Below are positions 37,276 through 50,386 of a DNA stretch of 64,000 nucleotides, in pieces (the first letter of the stretch is position 1; each line of letters begins with the position of its first letter). The position numbers and the translations under genes are program-made. The notes beneath the pieces are model-generated. The model saw only the letters and a list, made by a program, of their open reading frames with translations, did no database searches and was not told where the DNA came from. Source of the stretch: Anoplopoma fimbria (taxonomy: Eukaryota; Chordata; Actinopteri; Perciformes; Anoplopomatidae); NCBI RefSeq assembly GCF_027596085.1, contig NC_072458.1, positions 19,899,851 through 19,963,850 of the forward strand, read 5' to 3'.

Positions 37276-38545
37276 GGGTGGTTGGAAAATAAAATAAAAT
37301 ACATTTTAAATACCATGAAAATAATATTAAAAGTAATACTATTAACAATAACAATGACAAACAAACTAACTCCATCTGCTGAGGGAAACTGTCAGATGGT
37401 GTTTGGGGCTAGTAAGTGGAACTTCAGATACGACTAATACAACACTGAGTAGCACATTTCTACCAAGTGACTAGCAGAAAGGACTAGAAAGAACAGAAAC
37501 CACTGGAGCCTCCCAAAAAGAGCAATGAGACAAATCTTCTGGAAGATTGTGAGAGGGATCGTATATCAAGGAGGTGACCGAGGAAGATCTCCCACTGGTT
37601 ATATTTATACAGCTGATGGAGACAAGTGCCTCGGGACCTCTGCTCTTCAATTCAGATAATTAGATACTGTTCAAACACTTGCATCAAACCCATTCTACAC
37701 TAAAGGACTTGACTGACTTGCAGTCAAACCCCCCCCCTAATTACGATGCCTAAGAACTTATTTTATTTTATGGAAATTACTTTCCAGCCTGACATCCCGG
37801 ACAACAGCTATTTTTGATTCATATTAATAACGGACACTTTCATTTGCTCCGTCTCATCAGAACTTGCTCATTCGGTCGAGGATTCAGCCGCAGAAATGGT
37901 CAGGGCTGTCTGATGATACACGGGTTCACGCCTTTTTTTCCTCAAATGTAAGAATAGAAAGTATGTGAGGAGAGCGGTGCTAATTGACATGCTGTTTATG
38001 CAGAGCAGTGACCATTAGAGCCTGATCATTCTTCTCAGCTCAAGGTGGTTTTAAAAAAAGAAGCCACAGAGGAATAATTGTAGGGTGAATTAGTCATTTC
38101 TTGCGGACTGAATGTGCGTGGTGAAGCATACTGATGAATGAATGTTCAGTTCTACAGTATCGCTATCAACAATGTTGTGGTCTTAATTTCATCAGAGATA
38201 TCTAACTGAGGACTTCTGCTTTTCCGTTTGTGTTAAAACACATCTTTACTTGTAGTTCAGGAGGAATGACAATCAATAATCCACTATACGTTAACCAGTG
38301 TTAATAAGTAGTACCTGTTTGTGTCATTAGGTGGTGCTTCTGTAAAAATATCATCAGTTATCCAGAGGCTCATGACAATTCCAAACTAGCAGGATAAACA
38401 GAACCAGCTAACAGCTGATCATCAAACAGCAGAAATCACCTCTACAGTTTCAGTGCTAATGTTAGGACAAACATTTTTTTGACATTTAAAGTCACACATT
38501 TTTTATGTATTCCTTTTTTTTATTGTTATTATAAAAAAGTCTTAA

Positions 38546-39123
38546 ACAGGCCCTATTATGCTATTTTTCGGTTGCATATTTTATCTGAAGTTACAGTTAC
38601 AACATGTTTACATGCGTTAATGCTCATAATCCTCCTTGTTTTTCTCATCATTCTGTCCTGCAGCACCTCTTCTCACCCTCTCTCTGAAACGCTCCGTTGT
38701 AGCGCTTGCTCCTCCCTCCAGAAAGCAAAGTCTGCTCTGATTGGTCAGCTAGCCCGCTCTGTTGTGATTGGTCAACGTTTCACATTTCAAAAAATTCTTC
38801 CTCTGGAGATTCAGCTCCGTCTCTCTCTTTTGTTTGTTTGAGGGCCAAACTAGTCAGAAGGAGTTTTACGTCATTTCCGTAACATTATGACCTCAAAGTT
38901 ACATTGTGACATCATAAAGTTACATTATGACCTCATAAAGTTACGGAAGTGAAGGAGAGAATTCAATGGAGCCGTTTCAGGAGTTCAGGAGCTTCTGAGG
39001 GGAGGGTAACTCCTTTTAGGGGTGGACTTCAGGTTTTACACTCTACGGACCTTTTACATGTACAAAAATATATATAACACACTAAAGGAGAGGGAAAAAA
39101 TGGAAAAGCATAATGGGGCCACT
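38546..39123. mobile_element. TTAA-flanked MITE (piggyBac-like, non-autonomous)
   Basis: This 578-bp element is bounded by TTAA on both sides (38542-38545 and 39124-39127). The terminal inverted repeats are ACAGGCCCTATTATGC on the left and AGTGGCCCCATTATGC on the reversed right end. No transposase is encoded. The interior has two GATTGGTCA motifs and three tandem imperfect copies of a unit around TTATGACCTCATAAAGTTAC. The TTAA duplication is the target preference of piggyBac transposases. The family name is not established here. Confidence 0.8.
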
Positions 39124-41448
39124 TTAAAATCAAATATCAGAGATGCTCCTCGTCTCAGTCAGCTGGAGGGGCTTGTCTGACTGATTGGCAGCAGCTGTTA
39201 GGCTGATCCCCAGTACTGAACACCGGCAGAGAGATAAAGTAAACGAACTTGTGCCGTTCCCAATGTCCCACAGCGTGTTCTTAGTGGTACTGAAGAGTAA
39301 GTATCTAACCGGATTTAAGTGACATTTGCAGGTACGTTTACATGTTTTATGTACTGCGGCTGAGCAGCTAATTAGCTATCTAGCCTGCAAATTGACGATA
39401 ACAGTGCACTTTACCTCGTGGATGTTTGTTCGTTCGCTCGTTCAACAAGCTCAGGTTCAGGACAAGATGAGTGTTTGAGTTTGTAAGTAAGATAAGAAGG
39501 AGACTTGAGCAGGCGAGATGATGTCTGTGGCTATGGAAACAGCTGTCTGGCTACAACTGTTACTTTCTTGCTCAATGGGAACATTTGATAAACTGATATC
39601 TACAGCAATCAGACAAATTAATGCAAAATTGTGATCGCAGTAAATCAAAATAAAGTGACAGGCCGTGATCCTCCCAGTGACCCATTCTACCTCTTGTCAG
39701 AGATAAGATTTTTTGCAAATCCAGGGGAGGGTGTATTATATATAATGCATATAATGTACTATATTGCACTGTATATTGCACTCTTGCACCGTCTAAAAAG
39801 AATGTTTGCCCAAATACCCAACTTACTTATCCTTGGTCCACTTCACAGAAGCAGACCTCTCTCAATGTGACCCTGTAAAACCCCCCTGCTGTGAAATATT
39901 GTTTAACCAAGAATAATGCTACGCCAGGAAAGTCTGGAGGAGAAAGGTACACATCCTCTACATGTCCTCTTCTTCTCTGTTCGGCTTTGTTCAAAGTAAA
40001 GATGGGAGAAAAAAACTAGTCTGGGCATAACGGTGTGTTGTCACGTTGGTCTTTGGGAACCCTGTTGGGCTTCCAAACATCAAAGTGACCGATCACATTC
40101 TGAGGTGCTTCACTTTTTTCATTCGCCATTAGAGAACATCATCAAGGGGATAAAGACCTTGTAAAAGACATGTCTGTGAATGATATGAGAAGATGAAAGC
40201 AGCACTCTGTCACTCACCCTGTTCACCCCTCTGAGAGAATACACACTCCACAAAACTAAACCAACTGCTCAAACACAGCCTAGAATATCTTTTAACAGCA
40301 ATCAGTAAATGGAAGATAGAACTTGTCACTATCTACCAGACGATGGCAACAGCTTCCTATTGCCCTCATCCTCCCCTCATAGGGTCACAAGTCCAGAAAC
40401 TATTAAATCTACTCTCCAAGCATGAAGGCTTTTCTATTTTTCTATTTGTGTAACCACGGTAAAAGTTCAATGGAAACAATTAAAAAGCGTTTGTTGCAGC
40501 AAGAAAGCGCGGATGATTGACAGGGTCATTTTTTTTGAGTCCGCCTTAGCTTCACCGGTCCTGGGTGAAGAATCCGGAAAACATCTTGCGCCTTGACACC
40601 TCATTCATCATAGAACAGGAAAGAAATATGAAACGACAGGGCCATGTGATGTCGAGAGAGGATGAGTCGAAGAGACACGCATAATATGGTTCAGCAGACG
40701 GAGATCTATGAGTCCGTCGCCCTGGCTCTCTCTGTATGCGAAGTCCTACCCCGCGCTGAATAATCTGTGTGTCAAAGGAAATGATCAGCATGTTGCTAAA
40801 AAAAAAAAGAAAACTGAGCTAGAGGGAGGAGTGAGGTTGCATCCACTTGTCTCTGCATCGTAGGAGTAGCTACAATAACACTTTGAAATGACTCGATATT
40901 CTGGATCTGAATTTATCTTCCAATTAATGATTTTTATACGTCTGTGAGGCCTCAAGAAAAATCTGTATAGGATGGAAGCGCTGATTGGTGGAGTCAAAGC
41001 CGACGGCTGTGTCTGCAGGGAATGTCAGTCAAAAGGGTAAAAAAGACATATAAGTCTATATATATATATACGACTGCAGTTGTTACCAGACATGACATGT
41101 TTTGCCTCAGAGGCACATTGTGTCATATTCTATCAATTCCTTTCTGGGTTTTTTTCTTCTTTTTTAAATCAATTATACAACTGGTGCATTATGCATTCAG
41201 ACCACTTCTTAAGTCCTTGTGTATAACATTGACTTCATGATGATATCAGTGAGAGAAGGGCCAAGTCAATGTCTGCAATCGTGGGGATTATATTACAGTA
41301 ACAGATAGCATGACTTAAAAGGGCTAAATGATAATTCAATTAAAACTTAATACTGACAGCACTATAGCAAATATGACCTTCTACATAAGAACTGTTACAT
41401 TCCATCAAACCCTTGAGTGGTGTACTCTCGCTGTGCATTGTGTCTGGA

Positions 41449-42266
41449 CAGTGGTGGAATAACTAATCAGATCAATAACTTAAGTACAAGTACCAGCACT
41501 GTGTAAACACTCCATTACAAGTAAATGACCTGCCTTCATAATCAGTCTGTAGTAAAGGTACTGTCAGCAAAATGTACTTAAAAGTAGAAACACTTGCTCT
41601 ACAGAAAAATCGCCTCTGTGACTTATGTACTATTACACTGTTTATCACATTGTTAGAGTGTTAATATTAATACATGCATGAGCAGCATTTTACTGCTATA
41701 GCCGGTGAAAGTGGAGAAGTAGAAGTTTTAACTACTTTATATACAGCACAGTTAGCTAGTCCTGTTGTTCCTAGCCTAGAGGTCGGGTCCCATAAAAATG
41801 GACACAAGATAAATCTGAGCTCATATTTTCAGACTTTTGCCTCGCCTTTGCTTTTAGGATATAATGCATGGTTTCATTTCCTTGGGCCTCAAACAGTTAT
41901 TTAAAGGGTCATTTATTTAGAGGGGAATTGTCTCTTATTGAAACTGCTTGCAACTCAGATATATTGGAAATGTAACAAGGAGTCCAAACCAAATCCTGAT
42001 CCACAGTAAGTGGTACCAAGTCAACAAATGCTGTAATGTAATGGAAACAACAAATGCTGACTTGTCCTTGAACAATTTGTATTATTTCATCAGCTTTTAT
42101 GTACAGTCTTTACTTGAAAGTAGCTAGTAGCTATGATATATCAAATACATGTAGTGGAATAAAAAGTACAACATTGTCCGAAATGCAGTGGAATGGATGT
42201 ATACATTTGCATAACATGAAAATACTCCGTATAAAAAGTACAGTACAGTACAAGTACTTCAAAACT
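41449..42266. mobile_element. Teleost TACTTAAGTAC-type interspersed repeat
   Basis: It starts ACAGTGGTGGAATAACTA, has CTTAAGTACAAGTACCAG near its left end and AGTACAAGTACTTCAAAAC near its right end, which form rough inverted ends. Internal blocks such as GTAGTGGAATAAAAAGTAC and AGCAGCATTTTACTGCTATA are familiar from a very abundant fish repeat. It is non-coding; family name not assigned. Confidence 0.7.
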
Positions 42267-42307
42267 GGGATTTCAAGTCAGGCGGCAACTTGGGGTTCTG
42301 ATAAGTG

Positions 42308-42625
42308 AAGCCAATGCTGGCCAGCAGGGGGCGACTCCTCTGGTTGCAAAAAGAAGTCTGGTTGTATAGAAGTCTATGAGAAAATGACTCTACTTAGCAG
42401 ATAAAGCAGGGTATGCCTAAGGGCGGGGCTACCTTGTGATTGACAGGTCACTACCACTACCAGAGCCGTATACGCCGTCTCCACGTCATTTCTCCGCAGT
42501 CCAGAAATGGTCATTTCTGCTCACTGGTTAAAAAAAAATAACTAAGATGGCGACGGCCAAAAACCAAGCTGGTGCTGACAAAGAAGCTGAACTTGAATCT
42601 TCAAAACCGCAGTCCACAAACCAAT
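42308..42625 (+). repeat. Dispersed repeat with CTCF-like core, copy 3
   Basis: It begins AAGCCAATGCTGGCCAGCAG, carries the CCAGCAGGGGGCGAC core at 42321-42335 and continues with TATAGAAGTCTATGAGAAAATGA. It then runs into GC-richer sequence with AAGATGGCGACGGCC. It lies directly after another repeat ending near 42266. Confidence 0.82.
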
Positions 42626-44744
42626 GGTTGACATCACGACATCTACCTCCACTTCTTATAAACAGTTTATGATTCAAGTACAATTCTTGAGTGAGTTACT
42701 TTTCATTAATAGCCCTGGATTACTTTTTACGACTCTGGGTTTGTTTTGTTGTTATTTTCAAAAATAACCACAGTGACAGAAAAAGACCAGAGTCTAATGT
42801 ATCACTACATATACTCCATGTTCATACATAGTCATGTAACTTTGATAGTAGTAGTTACAGTCCGTCAGAGTTCAACATCGTGCAAGTGTTCCACAGGCAG
42901 AGCAGCGGGTGGTAAAAGGATAACCAGCGTGTTCCCTTGAGATCAAAATCTCTGTCAAAAGGCACCTGGAAATGTGAGCAACCGCAGTGCTTTTTCTTCA
43001 TTCTCCGGGTGTGATTTTTTTATTTAATGAAAAACTAACAAAAATCAAGAAATAATCCTTCACACTCATTCTGTATGTCGAAGCAGCACAGTTGAAAAAG
43101 AGCAGCCTTGAATATGAGATGAGAGGAGTGTGGTCCAACTAACCAGCAATCATTAAACAGTGATTCCGCTGTGGGTGTGACACCACTTATACTAAATGAA
43201 CAACCTGACCTGTTCAATGTATACAGCCATTTAAAAAAACACAATACATTATCTCAGAGCAACACACAGCCAGTGTTGTTGGGCAAGCTAATTTGAAACT
43301 GTGAAACATGTATTGAACTCATACATTCTGAGCGTAAAAACTAGAAATTCTAAATCGAAAGAACTTTAAATTAATATTTACTTTGAGTAAATATAACGTG
43401 GTTCCATCTAATTCTTGCAAGATGTTATGAAGTGTTTTTTCATTGTTTATGATTTAAATTTCACAAATAAATGAAACTTTTTTCCCCCGAGTTCTGAAGT
43501 GATCCTTTTTTTGTGGTTAAAAAAAAATGCTAGTTAGCTTATCTTAACAGCTCACTTCTGCACAGGGACGATTACTCGGAGTGAGCCGAGTGATGTGATG
43601 TTTGGCTCGGTCTGAAAAGATTGCCTTCCCACCCCCTAATTCCCCTCAAATAATAGCATTCCTCCCCTGTGGAGAAAGGCCTGTGAGTCACCAACAGTGT
43701 ACCTCCACTCATGGCGAAGGATGCACTGGAGAGACGGTGCTGACAGGAATCTTAATTTGCCATTTTCCAGTGACACGCAAAGTTTGATGTTGTAATTGTA
43801 CGTGTGTGAATGTTGAATAATCTGTGTGTAAGGGGTAAATGCAAAAAAGGGGAGACACAGAAGGGATGAACTAATTTGGGGGCTAAAAACTTGCATTGTC
43901 CTTTTTCACCCTCAGTTCTTAGAGACTAAAACCGAAACCCAGCCTAAATAAAACATGTTAGGTGAATTAGCAGCTCTTTACAGATTAGTAAGGAACCCCT
44001 AAAGATGGAAAATAAGTAGAAAACACCCCTACACCATGAAAGATGTAGGGGTGGAATTAATCCAATCTGCAACTTGCTGCATATAGCTAAACCAACATAT
44101 CAGTTTGCCTTCAATTTGTATTAAATATGATGCTTATAAATCTGATATTTCAGTGCTGGGATGATTTATATAAATAGTACTAAACTCTAGGGATGTCATA
44201 ATCATGTTTTTTTTTGCCCCACATCCTGATTTTAGAGATTTAATATTCAATATTATCAGATGATACGCAGGCCGATGTGATATTTAGATTTCATAACATG
44301 ATCGAGCTGCACATTGCATTCTTGGCTTAAAGAAGGGCTAACTTAAAATTAAAAAGAACTTTAAATATGATGCAAATATATATATAATCACAGCTTTGCT
44401 TTACTGGTTTCATATAATATGTTGCATTGTGTCACTTAGTATTATTTATTATATCTATAATCTCATTTTAAGGATAATATAACGTACAATATTGGGAGTT
44501 TAAGCCGGTTAAATTGTAAGGTCATCCAACCTGCAAGTGCAACCATGTGACTTGACATCATAACCAAGAGCAGCCAATTCAAAATGCTTTTGTTTATTGT
44601 GGGAATGTTATCTGTTTTGGGGAGCTCTGATATGAAGCCTTGTAGTTCAGTCTAAGCTAAAGGAAAAAAAGGAGAATGTTGAAGTAAAACTTGAAGAAAT
44701 TTCCCAGCATATTTGACTAATTTTCCATGTGTTTTCTATGACAG

Positions 44745-44771
44745 TTTTCCAGGTTTTCCAGGTTTTCCAGG
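44745..44771 (+). repeat. 9-bp tandem repeat, three perfect units
   Basis: TTTTCCAGG is repeated three times without change. It is too short to have a clear role. Confidence 0.9.
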
Positions 44772-45119
44772 ATGTGTAGGCATGTGACCGGGGATTAGAT
44801 CTTAAATGGTTTAAAGGGCATTTTTCATTTTTATCTAGACTTTAAGCTTTACTTCGAGAAATAACTGGTAGTAATAAGTATCTGCTAGGTCATGGGTGAA
44901 CACATTTAATAACCCGTTTGTTGCTTTAATGTCTGACAATTTCTTTATTTATTTGGAGTATCCTTTTTGCTTTAAGAATACAGAATTAATAATTCTAGGA
45001 GAGAATAAACTCAACGAACTTGAAACCTGGACATCATTTTGCTCTGAGTCACAGCCACACGGGACTTTATCTTCAAGGCTATTTTGATGTGTTTCTAGAA
45101 AGAGAAACCTTCCACTCAC

Positions 45120-45230
45120 CTCTGGCACTCGCTGGCATGGAGAACCAGGTCCTGGTTGTTCTTGGCGCTGACAGTGAGCTCATGCTCTGTTGGGTTGAAG
45201 ATGTCGAGCAGGAGATGACACTGGCGTGTG
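45120..45230 (-). CDS. trappc9: TRAPPC9 internal exon B
   Basis: This 111-nt exon has acceptor TGTCCGCAG at 45231-45239 and donor GAG|GTGAGT at 45119. After the first base completes the split Ser codon, it reads [20 protein letters not shown] and then a stretch ending in HASECQ. This is nearly the same as human TRAPPC9 (CHLLLDVFNSTEHELTV...HAGECQ) from memory. It ends in phase 2 with AG, which joins G of the next exon to give Arg before MAIQVDKF. Only one of the three minus-strand frames keeps the conserved peptide, and that frame is open throughout. The segment belongs to the C-terminal beta-rich part of the Trs120 family. The donor is close to the U2 consensus. Confidence 0.96.
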
Positions 45231-46454
45231 CTGCGGACAGACGCAGAAACAAGAATTGAGGTGAAAAAAAAAACTACATTTCAGCGTTTGTGCACCATTT
45301 CTGACAAAGACTTCTTTGTACATCGTACACAAATCGGGTGTAGGTCGACTCTGTTGTCTATATAACCTATGCATAACGGCTTGTTTATGTGTATGTGTGT
45401 TGATACTTTATGCATGAGGTTATGATTACTTTCTAAAAATACGCGGCCACATACACCCACGCGGCAAATGCATGAGATCAAGAGAAGACTCGGTGTGAAG
45501 TGCTCATCGGTCCTTGTCATAACATCAAAGGTGGCGGTGCTTTCATCAGGCCCACAGGCCCGGCTGATGCAGACCATCTCCACATCATCCCAGGCCTGCC
45601 TTTCTCATGCAGATCATAAGAGGGCCAATTTGTGATTTAGATCAAGACAGGAGACATGATACTGGATTATCAAAAGAGTTAATTTTAACCCCCCAAGTAG
45701 GTGTCTTTTCTTTTTTTTCCGCCCGTTAATGATGGATGAAAAGAATTAATATCTCAAGACAGAGAACAGGCTGTCCAATGCAGCCTGTGTGATTTTATAT
45801 TAATAGTTTCTGAAGGTGTACAGGAGGAATGAGGCAATAATAATATGTATTAAACTACATTATATAATTTACACATAATATACACAGTTTTTCAGGGTTA
45901 GGATATACTGTACATCCATGCACAGCGATAAAATAGAACATAATCCAGCACTACAGACCAGATACAGTATCTCCTCTTCATTTACATCTATTGATGTGGT
46001 GTTGTTGGTGTTATGTGTATTTTGTTGGCAATTAATAAATATTGAATGATCGTATATCAAAAACACAAACATGGATACATGCATAAATTAAGCAATCTGT
46101 GTGTAGTTAACACATTCGAAGAGCGATACATGATAAATAATGAATAATGAATAATACATATATAGATACATACATATAAATAAAAGGAAATGAAGGAAAG
46201 TGTAAATAAACTTAAAGCTTATGTATATCCTAACGTTAACATGCTGTGACAAGTGTTGGGCTTCATTTTCTGAATACATGTCACCAGCTTCGATTGACAA
46301 TGACCTCTCAACTCCTAATTGATTAGTTTATTTAATAGGTAGAGCTGTAAAATGTAGTTCTCCACAAACAAATCACACACAAGCACCACTTTAAAGCCTC
46401 TGTTCAGCAAATTATTTTCTTGAAAATAAGTAATTCAGCATGAAAAAGCATAAA

Positions 46455-46600
46455 AAAATGACTAATCAACTAAAGAAATCTTAGTCGAGTCAGACCAAAA
46501 CGACTTCGATGGGGCAGCCAAACTGTCGATTAAATTAAATCGATTAGTCCACAAAATAATATGAATGTCGGTCGAAAGAAACTTGTCGAGGACAGCCCTG
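46455..46600 (-). mobile_element. hAT-like element terminal fragment
   Basis: In reverse this begins CAGGGCTGTCCTCGACAAG and continues with TCGACCGACATTCAT and several TCGA-containing blocks. It matches a familiar teleost repeat whose CAGGG start is typical of hAT ends. No opposite end or target-site duplication was found. Confidence 0.5.
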
Positions 46601-48424
46601 GTCCTTCAGTATAATACGACCCTGAAAAAAGGAAATTCCAGAAAATATAATTTCATATTTGAGCTAATATGTTACTTTTAGAATGCCATCATTAACAATA
46701 ATTGGAATCAAAATGCAAAAGCAAAGAACAGATATAAATAAAACTTCTGCCTATCTCCCCATCCTTCCAGCCAGCGTCTTGCCTCTTTAATCACGGGGTT
46801 AATGGAGGCTTAAGTCGAGCTTGCCCGAGTCCCTAATAAACTGCTGTGGCAATTAAAGGAGCATATTTTTTAGGGCCTACCCGTGTTTCTTTAATTGTCT
46901 TCGTTGGCAGACGTGATTAACGTGCTGAGTGGGGCGAGGTACTGATTTATGGGCCGGGCCGTTTAGCCGAGGTGATCAATCAGACTACCCAGTTAAGAAA
47001 CACAGGCTCATTGCTCATGCACTAAGTACCTGAGATAAACTGAAGGAAAAGAGCCGAGGGAACAAGGCACGGACGAGGTGGAGTTACACCTTTTGATACG
47101 AGTTATAAAAGAACAGAGGTGGTCAACTTTGTTCAAGAGCTTTCGCTGAACCTGCTACAAAAACACTGAAGTTGATGCTTCTGAACGAGAGGGAGCTGAA
47201 TCACAACACTGAATCATTTTTGATAAGTATTCTGCTGAGCTACTACGCAGGGCGGGGGGATCGAGGCTAAATAAATAATTCAAAAACCGCCAATAGGGTT
47301 TCAAACTACTTGTCTCCATTTCAGGCTGTGAATTTTTAAAATTCCTCTTTAAGACAGGAGATGGCGAGGGAGCAAAGATATCCAAAGTGAGGACAAATCA
47401 AACCTGCTTCTCTGCTCCTATGTACAAACAAATCATCCATCGACGGAATATCAATACCTCTGCCCCAATGTGCATTTTAATGAAGCACAAAACAACATTG
47501 GCTCCTGTTCGGCGTGTGTTTGTAAAGTGAAGGGATTATTTATTGTGACCAGGACGTGCAAATTACGAAGTGCAAATGAGGAGACGCTCATGGACACAGA
47601 GTAAGACCTTTACTGGGGATCATTTCAGGTACAGCTGGTGGAGTAACAAAGAGGGAGAAATAGCCAGTTAATGAATGCCACTGTCTATTTGTGGGAACAC
47701 TAGCACACTAACAAATGAACCATGAGGTCAGCATTCGGCTATTATTGATTTGAAAAAAAGGGCCCCATTGCAGCAGAGTTAGTCCCTAATCCCAGCGCCG
47801 AGAACACAAGCAGACGTCAATACAGAACCGACAAATACCAGAGTCCCATCTTCTTAGTCCCTGGGTCAACAATACAGAGCAAATCGGCACTGACTTGGAC
47901 TGGGGACATTGTTATTGCGAGGCAGTGGGAGGTAAACATGGCCACAAACGGTGGGGGGGGAAGGAGCAGCTAATAGATCAATGGAGCTGGGCCCAACGCC
48001 TCAGTCAATTCTGCCAAATCTGTGATCAATAAGTGCTGAATTTTCCTCCAGCACAAAACAAACGTGACGCCAAATGTAACGGTGTTAATTAGTCTGGTCT
48101 GATTTAGAGTTCTGTCAATGACGGGCTATCTTTAGCCAAAGGAGCCAATAAGTGACAGATGACTGAGCTAAATGTCCCCGTTTTAAAGATTTAATAACCA
48201 GTGAGAGGTAGCTAAAAACGAAATCAAATCAGAAATAGTCAGCAACTAAAGGGTCAGGGTTAGGCGAAAAACTAAAACCTGGTTTCTCATTAAACAGCAT
48301 TTAGCCACGCTGATATCTTCAGATCTGTTTCCGTTTTAAGATAGTTGTTTCTGAGATGTCGGCCCAAAACAATAGAAGTGAATTCAATTATATTTATTTT
48401 GCTTAAAGCATTTTTCTAGGGATC

Positions 48425-48800
48425 CACTTTTTGAAAATGAACAGGCCTGTTGTATAAATCAGAGACATTTGTGCCAAATTAAACGTTCCTGAATCATTTC
48501 CGCATCAGCTTGGGTTATCTTGAATAAATATACCATGCATTTAAAAATATATATATATTCTGATAAATCACAACTTTGTTTTATCCATGTGTTATTGAAA
48601 ACATACCTTATGTCAAATACTTTATAAATGAGACCAAACCAATGCATTTAGGTGGAGTCAACAGATATATTGTTTCATGGTCTTTCATCAGTTAATCAAA
48701 CAGAATAAACACTAGCCTTTCTTATAAGCAATAAGAACATTCAGGCTCACTCATGTGGCCCAAAGATGTACTGCAGATATAAATATTAAATAAAAAACTA
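48425..48800 (+). repeat. Diverged repeat, copy 1 of a local pair
   Basis: It shares an ordered series of blocks with 50000-50360: ACGTTCCTGA, TGATAAATCACAACTTTGTT, AAATGAGACCAAA, GAGTCAACRG, TAGCCTTTC, TCATGTGGC and ATGTACTGCAGATATAA. An extra AT tract interrupts this copy near 48545-48560. Confidence 0.8.
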
Positions 48801-49710
48801 TGTAGGAAATTCTGCAAATTTATTTGGCGACCCAAATAAAAATTCCCTACAACCAACTGGCGGGTCACGACCTACTCTTTGGGGAATGACTGCTGTAGAT
48901 AATCTTTCTTCTAGAGAAAGTAGTTCCAATACCAAAATGTTTTCAGCGACATCTGTTAGCTAAAAGCCACAGAACCGCAGAGGGTTTCCTTCATATACCA
49001 GCTGCAAAGTGTTTAGAATTGCACGCTGCCAAAGATGATACACAGGATGACCTTTAATGAAAACACATCAGTTCACTTCCCCCTGCAGAGCAATGCATTT
49101 CTTTCCAGGGCAACACCATGTTGAACGAATGGGATTTTAACAGGTCCCCCGTATAGTATGGATCACTGAGTATTTCACACATCCCGGCTCTCTGTCACTT
49201 TCTCTAACAGATCTGTCACCTTACATATAGCTCAACGTGAAAAAGGCTGGAGAGGAGAGAGAGTAGTAGAAGGTCTGCACTGAATATGGCAGGGAAAGCG
49301 ATAGCAAAGGCAAGAGGAGGCATTAAAACGTATACCGAGGTAAAGGGAGCAGCTAACGGGGGAATGGGAGAGGAAAAGAGAGGGGAAGTAATGAAAGACG
49401 TCGCCAGAGACCCAGTGAGAAGGAAAGGAGGAAGAGAACAAACAGATTGAGATGATAAAGAATGGACAGCGGACCTGAGAGACACCGAGACAGAGAAAGG
49501 AGAGAGCATCGGAATAAAATAGAGAGTAAATGTTTCACGAGAGTCAGAGAGAGAGAGAGAGAGAGTGCAGGGGGAGAGAGGTTAATGATAATTTAATACA
49601 ATCCCAGTAGTGCTGTAAGAAATCTATCCTATCCGTTTCTTTTATAAGGCCTTGGTTGGAGGTGTTGCAGTGGATTGTACTGATGCATTATACAGCAAGG
49701 TGATTTTAGG

Positions 49711-50386
49711 GCTGGGCGGAATCGCCAAAACAATAAAATCGTGAATCTTTGAAGGATTTTTTTGCGGGCAATTCCCATTTTTAATAAATATTTCCTTCAT
49801 TACACTAAAGGGAGACTAAATAATGGAACGTCATATTTTATAAGACTTCAGGTGCAAGACAGTTGAGTCATTCAGTTTGATGCTTGCAGGATATTTGCAG
49901 CTAATGAAGCCTCTGTGTACAAACTTTTTCTTCGGACTCACTTTTTCAAAATGACAAATCATCGCGACCCAATTCACAATAGGCCTTATCTATAAATCGT
50001 GAGAAGAGCAAATGTGTGCGTTAATGGACGTTCCTGACCATTTTTACAGCTATTTCCAATTCACCTTATATTATCTTGAGTAAACAAGTGGTTTGAGATA
50101 CACGTTTGATAAATCACAACTTTGTTTCATGCATGTTTTATTCAAAAAAGAAATGAGACCAAATAATTACATTTAGTCAAAGTCAACGGGCTCTCGTTTT
50201 TTTACTCTCATCAGTATAACAAATAGACTGTTAGCTAGCCTTTCATATTAGAATCAATGGTATAAGTAGGCTACACATTATCAGAACAATACAAACATTA
50301 AGGCCTCCTCATGTGGCTCAAATATGTACTGCAGATATAACTTTCAATAAAAGACTAAAACAATTGTAATGTTGCCCAGGCATAGA
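49711..50386 (+). mobile_element. GGGCTGGGC-type DNA-transposon relic (copy 2 of the local pair inside)
   Basis: The left end reads AGGGCTGGGCGGAATCGCC, a familiar start of an abundant fish repeat usually linked to hAT-like elements. A possible decayed right end, GTTGCCCAGGC, lies at 50371-50381. The 50000-50360 portion matches 48425-48800 block by block. No transposase frame is left. Confidence 0.6.

Larger units (their letters stand above)
28687..45119 (-). other. trappc9: TRAPPC9 intron B-C, 16.4 kb
   Basis: This is a phase-2 intron with GT-AG ends. It contains the purine-only GAA tract (29471-29642), a repeat end at 31120-31280, a TTAA-flanked MITE (38546-39123), a TACTTAAGTAC-type repeat (41449-42266) and a CTCF-motif repeat (42308-42625). 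Blocks at 32660-33460, 34320-34640 and 37780-38060 are rich in homeobox-type TAATTA/TAAT sites and look unlike repeats. These could be conserved regulatory elements, but that cannot be shown from one genome. Confidence 0.85.
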
